Below are positions 36,769-45,789 of a DNA stretch of 64,000 nucleotides, piece after piece. Made by a program: the position numbers and the translations under genes. The notes under the pieces are model-generated. The model was not told the origin of the DNA. It ran no database searches and saw only the letters and a list, made by a program, of their open reading frames with translations. Where the stretch lies: positions 623,469-687,468 of the forward strand of contig NZ_BMNZ01000002.1 in the NCBI RefSeq assembly GCF_014646815.1, in the 5' to 3' direction. Each line of letters begins with the position of its first letter. The stretch's first letter is position 1. The DNA comes from Terrabacter tumescens (GTDB lineage Bacteria > Actinomycetota > Actinomycetes > Actinomycetales > Dermatophilaceae).

Positions 36769-39703
36769 AGCGGTCGCGCACCGTGTCGACGGTGCGCCCG
36801 CTCGCGTCGTCCCACGTGCCGGAGCCGCTGATGCGCAGGATGCGCTCGGCGGCCTCGGCGGGGGTGGTCGACACCCAGTCGGGAGGGAAGAGGCCCGTGG
36901 CGCCGCCGATCCCGGCATACACCGGCCAGTCGCGCACGACGGGAACCGCGCCGCTCGCGGCCATCTCGACGAGGCCGATGTGGAAGCCCTCGCGGCGGCT
37001 CGAGCTGACGGCCCAGCCGATCTCGCGCAGGTGCTCGGGCAGGCGCGAGGTGTAGCCGACGAAGTCGACCCCGTCGGCGACGTGCGGGTCGGCCATGCGC
37101 TCGTGGAAGGCCTGGGCGGCCTCGCGCTCGACGGGGTTCGCCGCGTCGACGGCGAAGTCGGCGCCGATGAGGCGCAGCCGCCAGCGCGGGTCGTGGCGAC
37201 GCAGCGCGGCGAGCACCTCGAGGGTCCACAGCGGATCCTTGACCTGCTGCGCCCAGCCGACCATGCCCAGCGTCGTGCGCGCCGCCTCGCTCTTGGGCAG
37301 GACGTAGCGCTCGACGTCGACGAGGTTGGCGACGACGTGCTGGCGTATGCCGTCCAGGCGTCCTCCCAGCGCTGCCGCGGCTGCCCGCCGCAGGTGGTCG
37401 CTCGGGAAGACGACGTCGTCGACCTTGTCCCACTCGGCGGTGTGCAGCCAGGCGCTCAGGGTGTCGACGCCGTGCAGGCGCACGACCACGCGGGTGCCCT
37501 CGGGCACGAGCTGCGTGACCCACGTGAGCCCCTTGTCGGCCCAGTCGACGAAGACGACGTCGGCCGAGAGCGCCTCGGCGGTCGCGAGGTCGGGCGTCGG
37601 CGGGTGCCCCGTGGCGGCGAGCAGCCGCTCGCGGACCGTGACGGGGTCGACGCCGGTGTTGGCGAAGCGCTTCTGCCGCGCCGACAGGTCGAGCACCTCG
37701 ACGTCGGCATGGCCCTCGAGCCCCGCGACGACCGCGCCGGCGAACTTCGGGTAGGCGCCCGGGACCACGGTGACCCGGGGCCGGGCACCGGTCAGGGTGC
37801 GTGGCGCTCGGGTGGTCGGGCTCGGGGTGCGCCGGCCGAGGAGCCGCCCGACCTCGCTGTCGCGGAGCGGGGCGAGGAAGGTGTCGGGCTCGGAGACGAG
37901 CGCCGACCGGGTCTCGGCCGTGTGGAGGCGCCGGGCGAAGAGGAGGTCGAGGGCGGTCGTCGTGTGGAACGCGGTCCGCTCGAGGTCGCCGGCGGCGAGG
38001 GCGTCGTCGGCCTCGCGCAGGGTCGCCACCGCCGCGGCGACGACGACGTCGGTCGGCACGTCGGTCCCGGTGAGGAGCCGGCGCAAGGCCCCGAGAGCGG
38101 GGTGCCCGCCGGGGCCGAAGACGGCCGCCCGGTCCTCGACGAGCTGGGTCGCAGCCTCGAGCCGCTGAGACCGCAGGAGCCGGTAGGCGACCATCGTCCA
38201 GAGGTCCGGGTCGACCTCGGCGCGGGTGCGGGCGGCTTCCGCGCGCAGCACCCGGGACGCGCGGCGCACCGCGTGGGCGTCGGCGAGCGACCCCCGCAGC
38301 TGGCTCGCGGCGGTGCGCATGACGAGCGCGGCGACCTCGTGAGCCCCGACGGTGGGGGAGTCGTCGCCCCACGTGCGCAGCAGGGTGGTGCCGGCCCGGT
38401 CGAGGACGACCCGCGTGCCGGGCTCGGCCAGCAGCGCGTCCGCCCGGGTGTCGACGCGGGCGAAGACCGGGGCGCCGAGCCGGGCGGGGAGCAGCTCCGG
38501 GAGCGCGCGGCGTCCGACCCGCAGGCCCTCTTGCGACACGCGCAGCGCCACCCGGCGATGGCGGGGGGCGCCGGCGGCGACGCGCGACTCGATCCACCCG
38601 ATCGACGTCGGCAGCAGCTCGACGCGGTGCGTCTCGGCGAGCGTGCGCAGTTGGTGCTGGAGCCGGCCGCGGTAGTGCAGGACGCGTATGCCGTGTCCGT
38701 TGCGGGCGAGGAAGGCGAGCATGCGTGCGTGCTCGTTCACCGACCCGGCGCTGCCCGCCACGACGACGAGGGCCCGGGGCCCCGACGGCGGGCTGTGGAA
38801 GAGCGCGAACCCCTCCGCAGCCCCGCCGAGCCCCGTCGTGGTCACGGAGGTGACGCCCGCGACGTGGGCCGCGCGCAGCATGGACTCGACGTGGTCGCGT
38901 CCGCGCGGGTGGTGGGTGGCAAGGTGCCTCAGGTCCTCTACCTCCGCGGCCACGAGGGCGTTCGTCACGGCGCTGCGGTCGGCGGGGTCGGCCTGCGTCC
39001 CGACGGTGAGGGCGGTGAGGACGGCGAGGCGGGACCGGACGGCATGGTCACTGTCGGCGTCAGGGTGTCCGGGCTGCGGGAGGTCGTGGCCGTTCGCGAG
39101 CGGGCCGGGCGTCAGGTCCAGCTCGGCGAACTGCAGGTCGAAGCGGCTGAAGAGGTGGCCGTGCAGGACGGTGTCCTCTGCGCCGCAGACCCCCTCGACG
39201 AACGGGGTGTCCACGAGCCACCGGGTCGGGTAGAGCCGGCTGCCCCGCCCCCGCAGGGCCGCGGCGGCCAGGTGCGGGCGCACGTGCGCGGTCGCGGGCG
39301 CGGGCGCTGGGACGGGTGCGGCGCGGGTGTCGGCGGCGGGCGCGGTGGCCACGGCGACGCGCTCGGGGTGGCGGACGGCATACAACGCCTCTAGGTGCTG
39401 GGGCGCAAGGGTCTGCGCCGCGTCGACGAACGTCGTCCACGTGGCCCGGGCGAGCGAGACGCCGACGTTGCGGGCGGCGGCGGACGACGCGGCGACGGCG
39501 TCCACGAGCTCGACCTCGTGGCCGGCCAAGGGGCCGCGGCAGGCCCGCTCGACTGCGTCCCGGGCGGCATCACCCGGCCCGTGGACCACGACGACGACCT
39601 CGAAGCGGTCGGCCGGGAGGGTCTGGGCGGCCAGCGACCCGAGGCACGCGGCCACGCGGTCGCTGGAGCCGGGAACGGACACCACGACAGTCAGGTCACG
39701 CAC
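36713..39703 (-). CDS. Large GT2 plus GT4 double glycosyltransferase
   Basis: 996 aa. Residues 1-220 are a GT2-like domain (TVVVSVPGSSDRVAACLGSL, SSAAARNVGVSLA), though the usual acidic DxD is replaced by FVDAAQ. The middle third is rich in Ala, Arg and Leu and likely helical. Residues about 650-990 are a GT4-type domain (VTVVPGAYPKFAGAVVAGL, MVGWAQQVKDPLWTLEVL, SSSRREGFHIGLVEMAASGAVPVV). GTG 39703 is chosen because TACCTT (39710-39715) ends 6 nt before it, a leaderless arrangement. Could assemble part of the same surface glycan. Confidence 0.8.
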   Translation of the reverse strand: MRDLTVVVSVPGSSDRVAACLGSLAAQTLPADRFEVVVVVHGPGDAARDAVERACRGPLAGHEVELVDAVAASSAAARNVGVSLARATWTTFVDAAQTLAPQHLEALYAVRHPERVAVATAPAADTRAAPVPAPAPATAHVRPHLAAAALRGRGSRLYPTRWLVDTPFVEGVCGAEDTVLHGHLFSRFDLQFAELDLTPGPLANGHDLPQPGHPDADSDHAVRSRLAVLTALTVGTQADPADRSAVTNALVAAEVEDLRHLATHHPRGRDHVESMLRAAHVAGVTSVTTTGLGGAAEGFALFHSPPSGPRALVVVAGSAGSVNEHARMLAFLARNGHGIRVLHYRGRLQHQLRTLAETHRVELLPTSIGWIESRVAAGAPRHRRVALRVSQEGLRVGRRALPELLPARLGAPVFARVDTRADALLAEPGTRVVLDRAGTTLLRTWGDDSPTVGAHEVAALVMRTAASQLRGSLADAHAVRRASRVLRAEAARTRAEVDPDLWTMVAYRLLRSQRLEAATQLVEDRAAVFGPGGHPALGALRRLLTGTDVPTDVVVAAAVATLREADDALAAGDLERTAFHTTTALDLLFARRLHTAETRSALVSEPDTFLAPLRDSEVGRLLGRRTPSPTTRAPRTLTGARPRVTVVPGAYPKFAGAVVAGLEGHADVEVLDLSARQKRFANTGVDPVTVRERLLAATGHPPTPDLATAEALSADVVFVDWADKGLTWVTQLVPEGTRVVVRLHGVDTLSAWLHTAEWDKVDDVVFPSDHLRRAAAAALGGRLDGIRQHVVANLVDVERYVLPKSEAARTTLGMVGWAQQVKDPLWTLEVLAALRRHDPRWRLRLIGADFAVDAANPVEREAAQAFHERMADPHVADGVDFVGYTSRLPEHLREIGWAVSSSRREGFHIGLVEMAASGAVPVVRDWPVYAGIGGATGLFPPDWVSTTPAEAAERILRISGSGTWDDASGRTVDTVRDRFSGTDSAERLRRIVLGES

Positions 39704-39709
39704 CCGGCG

Positions 39710-39715
39710 AAGGTA
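39710..39715 (-). promoter_or_regulatory. -10 box for the 996-aa glycosyltransferase
   Basis: TACCTT on the minus strand, then six bases, then GTG. Supports a leaderless start at 39703. Confidence 0.4.
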
Positions 39716-39785
39716 GCCGGGGCATGTGAATAGGCTGGACGGACGCGCACCCGCGCAGGTGAACGACCGGTGATCAGGAGGTGGC

Positions 39786-40655
39786 GTGCCCGAGGGAGAC
39801 ACCGTGTGGCGCACCGCCGCCCGGCTCAACGAGGCGCTCGCCGGCCGCGAGATCGTCGAGTGCGACCTGCGCTGGCCCGACATCTCGACCGTCGACCTCA
39901 CGGGTCGCACGACGCTCGAGGTCGTGAGCCGGGGCAAGCACGTGCTGCACCGGGTCGAGGGAGGCCTGACGCTGCACTCGCACCTGCGCATGGAGGGCCA
40001 GTGGCGCGTCGAGGCGACGGAGGGTCTGGCGTCGCGCTGGCGTCGCAACCCGCAGCTGCGGGCCCTCGTGGGCGCTCCCGACTGGACGGCGCTCGGGCTG
40101 CGGCTCGGCATGCTCGACCTCGTGCCGACCGCGCGCGAGGCCGACGTCGTGGGACACCTCGGGCCCGACGTGCTCGGCTCCGACTGGGACCTGACCCGCG
40201 CCGTCGACAACGTCGCGGGCAGCCACGTCCCGATCGGGCAGGCCCTGCTCGACCAGCGCAACCTCGCAGGCGTCGGCACGATGTGGTGCGCCGAGACCCT
40301 CTTCCTCGAGCGGGTGCCACCGTGGACGCCCGCGGACAAGCTGGGGCGCGAGCGGGTCGAGCGGGTCGTCGCCCGGGCCCACCGCCTCATCGACAACGGA
40401 CGGCGCAACGCGGTCCAGTCGAGCACCGGCAGCTACCGCCTCGACGAGGCCCACTACGTCCACGCCCGCAGCGGCCGGCCGTGCCGACGCTGCGGCACCA
40501 CGGTGCGGGTGGCGATGATCGGCGAGCCGACGCGCGAGCGCACGATGTTCTACTGCCCGGGCTGCCAGGGCGGGCTCGGACCCACCGACGACGGACGGCC
40601 GCAGGCGCCGCTGGGGTCCAGCCGCGGAGCCGCCCGCTCCAGACGCTCCTACTGA
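39786..40655 (+). CDS. nei: Formamidopyrimidine/endonuclease VIII family DNA glycosylase
   Basis: 289 aa. Mature N terminus PEGDTVWRTA supplies the Pro nucleophile and Glu of Nei-type base-excision enzymes. SRGKHVLH holds the conserved Lys, LLDQRNLAGVGTMWCAETLF is the H2TH region, and the C-terminal zinc finger is CRRCGTTV...CPGC. It removes oxidised bases. Start GTG with AGGAGG 4 nt upstream. Probably actinobacterial Nei2-like. It stands alone, outside the polysaccharide locus. Confidence 0.93.
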   Translation: MPEGDTVWRTAARLNEALAGREIVECDLRWPDISTVDLTGRTTLEVVSRGKHVLHRVEGGLTLHSHLRMEGQWRVEATEGLASRWRRNPQLRALVGAPDWTALGLRLGMLDLVPTAREADVVGHLGPDVLGSDWDLTRAVDNVAGSHVPIGQALLDQRNLAGVGTMWCAETLFLERVPPWTPADKLGRERVERVVARAHRLIDNGRRNAVQSSTGSYRLDEAHYVHARSGRPCRRCGTTVRVAMIGEPTRERTMFYCPGCQGGLGPTDDGRPQAPLGSSRGAARSRRSY

Positions 40656-40722
40656 AAGGGCTGTGCCTGTCGGTGGAGCGTCCTACCGTGAAGGATCCGT
40701 TTCATCCGAGAGGAGCACCGCC

Positions 40723-41148
40723 ATGGCAACCCGGCTCAACCCCTACATCAGCTTCAAGGACGACGCCCGTGCGGCGATGGAGTTCTACCAGTCGGTCTTC
40801 GGCGGGGAGCTCAACGTCTCGACCTTCGGTGAGTACGGCCAGTCCGGCCCGGGCTCCGACGGTGTCATGCACGCGCAGCTCGAGACCCCGAGCGGCTACA
40901 CGATCATGGCCTCCGACACCCCGCCCGGGATGACGCACCAGGAGGGCTCGAGCATCACCGTGAGCCTCAGCGGCGACGACCGCGACGAGCTGCGCCGCTA
41001 CTGGGAGGGTCTCGCCGACGGCGGCACGGTCTCGACGCCCCTCGAGAAGCAGATGTGGGGCGACGAGTTCGGCCAGCTGACCGACCGTTTCGGCATCGGC
41101 TGGCTCGTCAACATCGCCGGCGACCACTCCGCGGACGCCGCCGGCTGA
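40723..41148 (+). CDS. VOC family protein, PhnB-like
   Basis: 141 aa single-domain glyoxalase-fold protein: NPYISFKDDARAAMEFYQSVFGGEL at the start and the later MWGDEFGQLTDRFGIGWLVNI are the PhnB/YjdN pattern. These small dimeric proteins have varied or unknown substrates. ATG with GAGAGGAG about 8 nt upstream. Followed by a second VOC gene. Confidence 0.88.
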   Translation: MATRLNPYISFKDDARAAMEFYQSVFGGELNVSTFGEYGQSGPGSDGVMHAQLETPSGYTIMASDTPPGMTHQEGSSITVSLSGDDRDELRRYWEGLADGGTVSTPLEKQMWGDEFGQLTDRFGIGWLVNIAGDHSADAAG

Positions 41149-41200
41149 CGCCCGTCCGCGTCGTCCACCGCACGGTGTCGCAGCGTGACACGATCGCCGC

Positions 41201-41611
41201 GTGCTGCGACTCACCGACTTCATCATCGACTGTCCGGACACGGTCTCGCTGGCAGCCTTCTACGCCGAGGTGACCGGTCGCCCCGTCAAGGGCGGAAGCA
41301 GCGCCGACTGGGCCGGTGTCCAGTTCGGCGAGATCGAGCTGGCCTTCACGCGGGTCGAGGACTACCGCGCTCCCCAGTGGCCCGACGGCGAGCACCCCAA
41401 GCAGTTCCATCTCGACTTCGAGGTCGACGACATCGAGGCCGAGCAGAACCGCGTCCTGGCTCTCGGTGCGATCCTGCAGCAGGACTCCGTCGGGCCCGAC
41501 GGGTACGGCTGGCGCGTCTACACCGACCCGGTGGGGCATCCGTTCTGCCTCTGCCGCAACAAGGGTGTCACGTGGACCGACCAGGGACCCGTCTGGCCCG
41601 CGAGGGGGTAG
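41201..41611 (+). CDS. VOC family protein (glyoxalase-like domain)
   Basis: 136 aa. LTDFIIDCPDTVSLAAFYAEVTGRPV and the C-terminal DPVGHPFCLCR show the glyoxalase-like fold of the actinobacterial type. The metal-site His in KQFHLDFEVDD is visible. GTG 41201 is preceded by CACGAT and 6 nt, again a leaderless-like layout. Substrate unknown. Confidence 0.88.
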   Translation: MLRLTDFIIDCPDTVSLAAFYAEVTGRPVKGGSSADWAGVQFGEIELAFTRVEDYRAPQWPDGEHPKQFHLDFEVDDIEAEQNRVLALGAILQQDSVGPDGYGWRVYTDPVGHPFCLCRNKGVTWTDQGPVWPARG

Positions 41612-41661
41612 GGCGTTCGCCGAGGGGCCGTCCTGACGGTGGGCGGTGGCACGATGGCCGC

Positions 41662-42255
41662 ATGTCGGACGAGCAGGCACCTGAGGAGGTGGCGGGTCAG
41701 CCGGTCATCTCGTTCGCGAGCGTGTCCGACTGCGAGGCCTGGTTCTCCGAGCACCACGCCGACCACCGCGGCATCTGGCTCAAGATCGGCAGGAAGGGCG
41801 TCGCGCAGACCGTCACCTACCCCGAGGCTCTCGACGTCGCGCTCTGCCACGGCTGGATCGACGGGCAGAAGCGGGGCTGCGACGAGACCCACTGGCTGCA
41901 GCGCTTCACCCCGCGCGGGCCGCGGAGCACGTGGTCCCGGATCAACCGGGACAAGGTCGAGGCGCTGACCGAGGCCGGTCGCATGCGCCCGGCGGGGCAG
42001 GCCCAGGTCGATGCTGCCAAGGCCGACGGCCGCTGGGCGGCGGCCTACGCCGGCCAGAGAAGCGCGACCGTCCCCGACGACTTGGCTGTGGCGCTCGCTG
42101 CCGATCCGCAAGCTCAGGCGTTCTTCGAGACGCTCAGCGGCGCCAACCGCTTCGCCGTCCTCTACCGCGTCCAGGAGGCGAAGAAGCCCGAGACCCGGGC
42201 CGCGCGCATCGCGAAGTACGTCGAGATGTGCCACGACCACGAGACCCTCCACTGA
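41662..42255 (+). CDS. YdeI/OmpD-associated family protein
   Basis: 197 aa. VSDCEAWFSEHHADHRGIWLKIGRKG, the central EALDVALCHGWIDGQKRG and the C-terminal EAKKPETRAARIAKYVEM match the YdeI/OmpD-associated family (bacteriocin-resistance-like). The biochemical role is unknown. ATG 41662 follows CACGAT-GGCCGC, so leaderless initiation is likely. Confidence 0.88.
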   Translation: MSDEQAPEEVAGQPVISFASVSDCEAWFSEHHADHRGIWLKIGRKGVAQTVTYPEALDVALCHGWIDGQKRGCDETHWLQRFTPRGPRSTWSRINRDKVEALTEAGRMRPAGQAQVDAAKADGRWAAAYAGQRSATVPDDLAVALAADPQAQAFFETLSGANRFAVLYRVQEAKKPETRAARIAKYVEMCHDHETLH

Positions 42256-42325
42256 CGGGTGAGCCGCTTCGGCGACCTCGCGGCGGCCTCGCGGTGGGCT
42301 CGTGGAGGGGGCGCGCCGGAGGAGG

Positions 42326-43252
42326 TCAGGACGTGGCTGACCCGGAGGGCCTGTCGAGCTGACGGGCCAGCTCGTCCGCGTCGATCGGGCTCGTGTGCGT
42401 GCCGGCCACCCCGCACGCCCAAGCGCCGGCGACCGCACCGCTCCGTGCGGCTGCGTGGGCGTCGCCACCCGCCAGCCAGGAGTGCAGGAAGCCCGACACG
42501 TAGGCGTCGCCCGCGCCGTTCGAGTCGACGACCGGTCGGTCCGGGATGTCGATGGCCGGCACCGCGAACGACCCGCCGTCGCGCACCGTGACCCGGCTGC
42601 CCCGCGCGCCGTCCATGACGATGACGAGCCGGGCCCGGCCCTGGTCGAGCACGTCGGCGACGACGTCGCCCTCGATCCCCGTCAGGCGCGAGCCCGACAC
42701 GAAGACGAGATCGGCGGCATACGCGAACGGCCGGTGGTGCGGGTTGCGCCCGTCCCAGTCGTGCAGGTCGGTCGAGGTCGTGACCCCGGCCGCGGCGGCG
42801 TCGTCGAGCGCGGCCACGGTCCACGGCATGATCGAGGCGTGCACGTGCCGCGTGTGCGCGAGCGGTCCGCGCCAGAGCGTTGGGTCGGGGGCCAGGTCGT
42901 AGGGGTGGCGCGCGTCGTAGAACGACAGCCGTCGCCCGGTGGCGTCCACGAGGTTCACCGCCCGGCGCGTGCCGCTCTCGTGGACGACGTGGTCGAAGGC
43001 GAGGCCCTCGTCCGCGAAGCGGTCGAGAAGCATCCGGCCCTCGTGGTCGTCGCCGATGACGTCGACGAGACGCGTGGCGAGGCCGAGGCGGTGGCAGCCG
43101 AGCGCGACCCCGCTGCCGGTGTGCCCGACGACCGTGTCGATCGGCGGGACGCCGTACGAGTCCGCCAGGGGAACGGGCAGCGTCTCGACGCGCACGATGG
43201 TGTCGACGCCGGCGCCGCCGACGACGAGGACGTCAGTGGTCTGCGGTGTCAC
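42326..43252 (-). CDS. PfkB family sugar kinase
   Basis: 308 aa. VLVVGGAGVDTIVRVE opens the fold, GHTGSGVALGCHRLGL is the substrate glycine pair, and DSNGAGDAYVSGFLHSWLAG is the PfkB C-terminal signature with the catalytic Asp. Phosphorylates a sugar or nucleoside, using ATP; ribokinase or fructokinase-like activity is possible. GTG 43252 has CAGAAT 6 nt upstream. 17 bp before the copper monooxygenase gene's 3' end, same strand. Confidence 0.88.
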   Translation of the reverse strand: MTPQTTDVLVVGGAGVDTIVRVETLPVPLADSYGVPPIDTVVGHTGSGVALGCHRLGLATRLVDVIGDDHEGRMLLDRFADEGLAFDHVVHESGTRRAVNLVDATGRRLSFYDARHPYDLAPDPTLWRGPLAHTRHVHASIMPWTVAALDDAAAAGVTTSTDLHDWDGRNPHHRPFAYAADLVFVSGSRLTGIEGDVVADVLDQGRARLVIVMDGARGSRVTVRDGGSFAVPAIDIPDRPVVDSNGAGDAYVSGFLHSWLAGGDAHAAARSGAVAGAWACGVAGTHTSPIDADELARQLDRPSGSATS

Positions 43253-43268
43253 CGGGCCATTCTGCACG

Positions 43269-44522
43269 TCAGGGACGGGTGACGCTGAGCAGCCCGAGGC
43301 ACATCTCGTCGGTGGTCCCCTCACCCCACACGACGTAGCGCTCGGGCAGTCCCTTGAGGTCCGGCAGCTTGTCGCGCCAGGCCTGGTCGTGGGTGCAGCT
43401 GACCTTGATCGAGTCCCCCGGGCGGATGGCCGTGGCCGGGATGGGGACCGAGCCCTGGTTGTCGAAGTCCCAGACCTTGATGTCGAGCAGCGTCCTGGCC
43501 TTGGGCGTGCCGGGGTCGAGCTCGATGCGCAGCGACGAGCCGAGCAGGTGCATGTGGCCGGCGACGGCGCGGATCGTGGCCGGCGCCTCGACCTTGCGGG
43601 TGCACGACTGGGTCGGTCCCGGCGTCGGGATGACCGTGCCGTTGCAGACGAGCAGCAGCCCGTTGACGATGGGCCGCGACATCGGGCCGAAGCGCTCGGT
43701 GACGTCGGCGACGGCTGCGGAGCGGTCACACAAGCGCCCGGACTTGCCTGCACGACAAGGCAGCTCGACCGGAGCCGGGTAGAGCATGGTCTCGAGCGGC
43801 TTGAGCTTCGTCGACGACGACAGGCGGAGCTTGACCGACGTGCGGTCGGGCGTCGTGCCGTGTCGGAGGTTGTAGTGCACCTGCATCACGAGCAGGGAGC
43901 CGCGCTGCAGGGGGATGCCGACGTCGGAGGGCAGCACGTTCTCGCGGCCGCCGGGCGCCCACGCGCCGACCCACGGCGCGTCGTCGAGGCTGGCCCCCCG
44001 CGAGCCCAGACCGGTGCCGCCGAAGCAGGTCCAGCCGTTGCCGCCGCTCTCGGCGTCCTTCGCCCGGGCCGCCGCCGCGGCCGACGGAGGCACCCGGAAG
44101 AGGATGACGTGGTGCACCTCCTGCGGCTGCCCCGGAGCGATGTCGAAGCCGGTGACGAAGGCATCGCGCGCGAGCTTCGGGTCGAGGACGAAGCAGCGGT
44201 AGTCGTCGGTGCCGGTCGTCGGCGCCTTGGGGGTGTAGGCGACCGGAGAGGTCACCGTCCGCATCGTCTCGCCGCCGCGCAGCGCCGCAGGCTGGGCCGG
44301 GACGACGGGCTTCGCGCCGTGGCCGGACGCGGTGGCGTCCGTGTGCCCGGCGGACCCGGTGGATGCGGTGGGCCCGGTGGCTCCCGTCGTCGCAGTGTGG
44401 CCGGCCGCATGGCCCTCGAGCCTCGCCTGTACCGTCGGGTTGGGCGTGCCGCAGCCGGCCGCCAGCAGCGCGAACGCTGCCAGCGCGGCGGCGACCGCGG
44501 GCACACCGCGTCGGGTCCTCAT
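43269..44522 (-). CDS. Lipoprotein with PHM/DBH-type copper monooxygenase ligands
   Basis: 417 aa. A lipobox ends the signal peptide (ALLAAGC near residues 18-24), so it is anchored on the outer face of the membrane. After a Thr/Gly/His-rich linker comes a domain with the full ligand set of copper type II ascorbate-dependent monooxygenases: EVHHVILFR near 135 and MQVHYN near 212 for the H site, GHMH near 321 and the Met of DEMC near 404 for the M site. In animals this family hydroxylates peptidylglycine or dopamine. ATG 44522 lies 6 nt after TACACT (44529-44534), a leaderless start. The substrate here is unknown. Confidence 0.85.
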   Translation of the reverse strand: MRTRRGVPAVAAALAAFALLAAGCGTPNPTVQARLEGHAAGHTATTGATGPTASTGSAGHTDATASGHGAKPVVPAQPAALRGGETMRTVTSPVAYTPKAPTTGTDDYRCFVLDPKLARDAFVTGFDIAPGQPQEVHHVILFRVPPSAAAAARAKDAESGGNGWTCFGGTGLGSRGASLDDAPWVGAWAPGGRENVLPSDVGIPLQRGSLLVMQVHYNLRHGTTPDRTSVKLRLSSSTKLKPLETMLYPAPVELPCRAGKSGRLCDRSAAVADVTERFGPMSRPIVNGLLLVCNGTVIPTPGPTQSCTRKVEAPATIRAVAGHMHLLGSSLRIELDPGTPKARTLLDIKVWDFDNQGSVPIPATAIRPGDSIKVSCTHDQAWRDKLPDLKGLPERYVVWGEGTTDEMCLGLLSVTRP

Positions 44523-44528
44523 CCCGTC

Positions 44529-44534
44529 AGTGTA
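44529..44534 (-). promoter_or_regulatory. -10 box for the copper-monooxygenase lipoprotein
   Basis: TACACT on the minus strand, six bases, then ATG 44522. Confidence 0.45.
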
Positions 44535-44598
44535 GGAACGTCGGCGCGAAGAGGAGCCGTTGTCGAGCCTTGGCCTGCAGAGCAGTGGACCTGCGGCG

Positions 44599-45789
44599 TC
44601 AGGACCGGTCGGCGAACGGTCCTGCGGGTGCGAAGGCATGGGCGGCGAAGCGCTCGCCCACGAGCCGGTGCGTGGCGTCGTCGGGGTGCAGCCCGTCCGG
44701 AAGGGGCAGCCGGATCGCGTCGTCGGCGCCATACAACGACAGCCCGTCGAGCAGGTGCAGGTGGGGGTCAGTGGCGGACCGCTGCGCCACGACCCTGGCC
44801 ATCTCCTCGCGGACCACGCCCAGCGTGAGCCGGCCGGCCGCGACGTCGGCCGGGTCGCCGGTGGCCCGGAAGCCCAGCCGACCCTCGGCCAGGGCCTCGA
44901 GGTCGAAGGCCCCGGGGCCCGGAGTGTCCTCGTGGATCGCGCAGTGCAGGGGAGTGACGACGAGCAGGGGGATGTCGGGGTGTCCGTCGCGCACCGTGTC
45001 GAGCAGCCCGTGGAGTGCCGGTCCGAACGCCCGGCGACGCATCAGGTCGGCGTTGACGACGTTGATGCCCATCTTGATGCTGAGCAGGTCCGCCGACGTA
45101 TCGCGCAGCACCCGACCAACGGCAGGGTCGAGGAGCGCGCTCCCGGCCAGTCCGAGGTTGACGAGGTCCACGCCGCCGAGGCGCGCCGCGAGGGCGGGCC
45201 ACGTCGAGGTCGGGCGATCGGCACCGGAGCCCTGGCTGATCGAGCTGCCGTGGTGGACCCACGTGCGGCGGCTCCGGTCGCCGAGGGCCTCGACGCGGGC
45301 GTCGGTCCGCAGGTCGACGAGCTCGGTCGTCTCGAGGTGGGGGAGCCACAGCTCCACGTTCTTGTCGCGGGGGTCCAGCCCCTCGAAGCGCACCGTCGCG
45401 ACCGGTCCGCGGGTGGTCTCGCTCGTGCCGGTCGCGAGGTCGATGGTGATCGTGTCGCCCTCGGTGACGCGGGCCCGGTCGACGAGGCGGCCGTCGACGA
45501 CGAGGTCGAGCACGCCGTCGGGCCGCGGCGGCAGGCCGGGATAGAGGCGCTTGGTGGCCAGGACGTCGAGCTCGATCACCGTCGCGGTGCTGCGGAACGC
45601 GATCCTCGCCCCGGACGGCTGTCCCTCCGCCATGAGGAGCTGGGGGTCGGGGACCTGGGCACGCGCCCACGCAGGCAGCCGGTGCGGGACCAGGCCGCGG
45701 GCGCTGGGCTCGAGCTCGGCGACGCCGCGGACGATCTCGGGCGACAGGGGGACCGACTGCAGTGGCAGCTGTGGCATGGCTTGGGTCAT
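44599..45789 (-). CDS. SGNH/GDSL hydrolase family protein
   Basis: 396 aa. Residues about 1-170 form a beta-rich N-terminal domain; the SGNH domain follows with block I HHGSSISQGSGADRP (Ser nucleophile), block II NLGLAGSALLDP, block III KMGINVVNADLM and block V DGLHPDDATHRLVGE (Asp and His). This combination fits two-domain carbohydrate esterases, which deacylate sugars. The N terminus is not a signal peptide, so it acts inside the cell or is exported otherwise. Its ATG overlaps the TetR gene stop by 4 nt (ATGA), so it is co-expressed with and probably controlled by that regulator. Confidence 0.88.
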   Translation of the reverse strand: MTQAMPQLPLQSVPLSPEIVRGVAELEPSARGLVPHRLPAWARAQVPDPQLLMAEGQPSGARIAFRSTATVIELDVLATKRLYPGLPPRPDGVLDLVVDGRLVDRARVTEGDTITIDLATGTSETTRGPVATVRFEGLDPRDKNVELWLPHLETTELVDLRTDARVEALGDRSRRTWVHHGSSISQGSGADRPTSTWPALAARLGGVDLVNLGLAGSALLDPAVGRVLRDTSADLLSIKMGINVVNADLMRRRAFGPALHGLLDTVRDGHPDIPLLVVTPLHCAIHEDTPGPGAFDLEALAEGRLGFRATGDPADVAAGRLTLGVVREEMARVVAQRSATDPHLHLLDGLSLYGADDAIRLPLPDGLHPDDATHRLVGERFAAHAFAPAGPFADRS

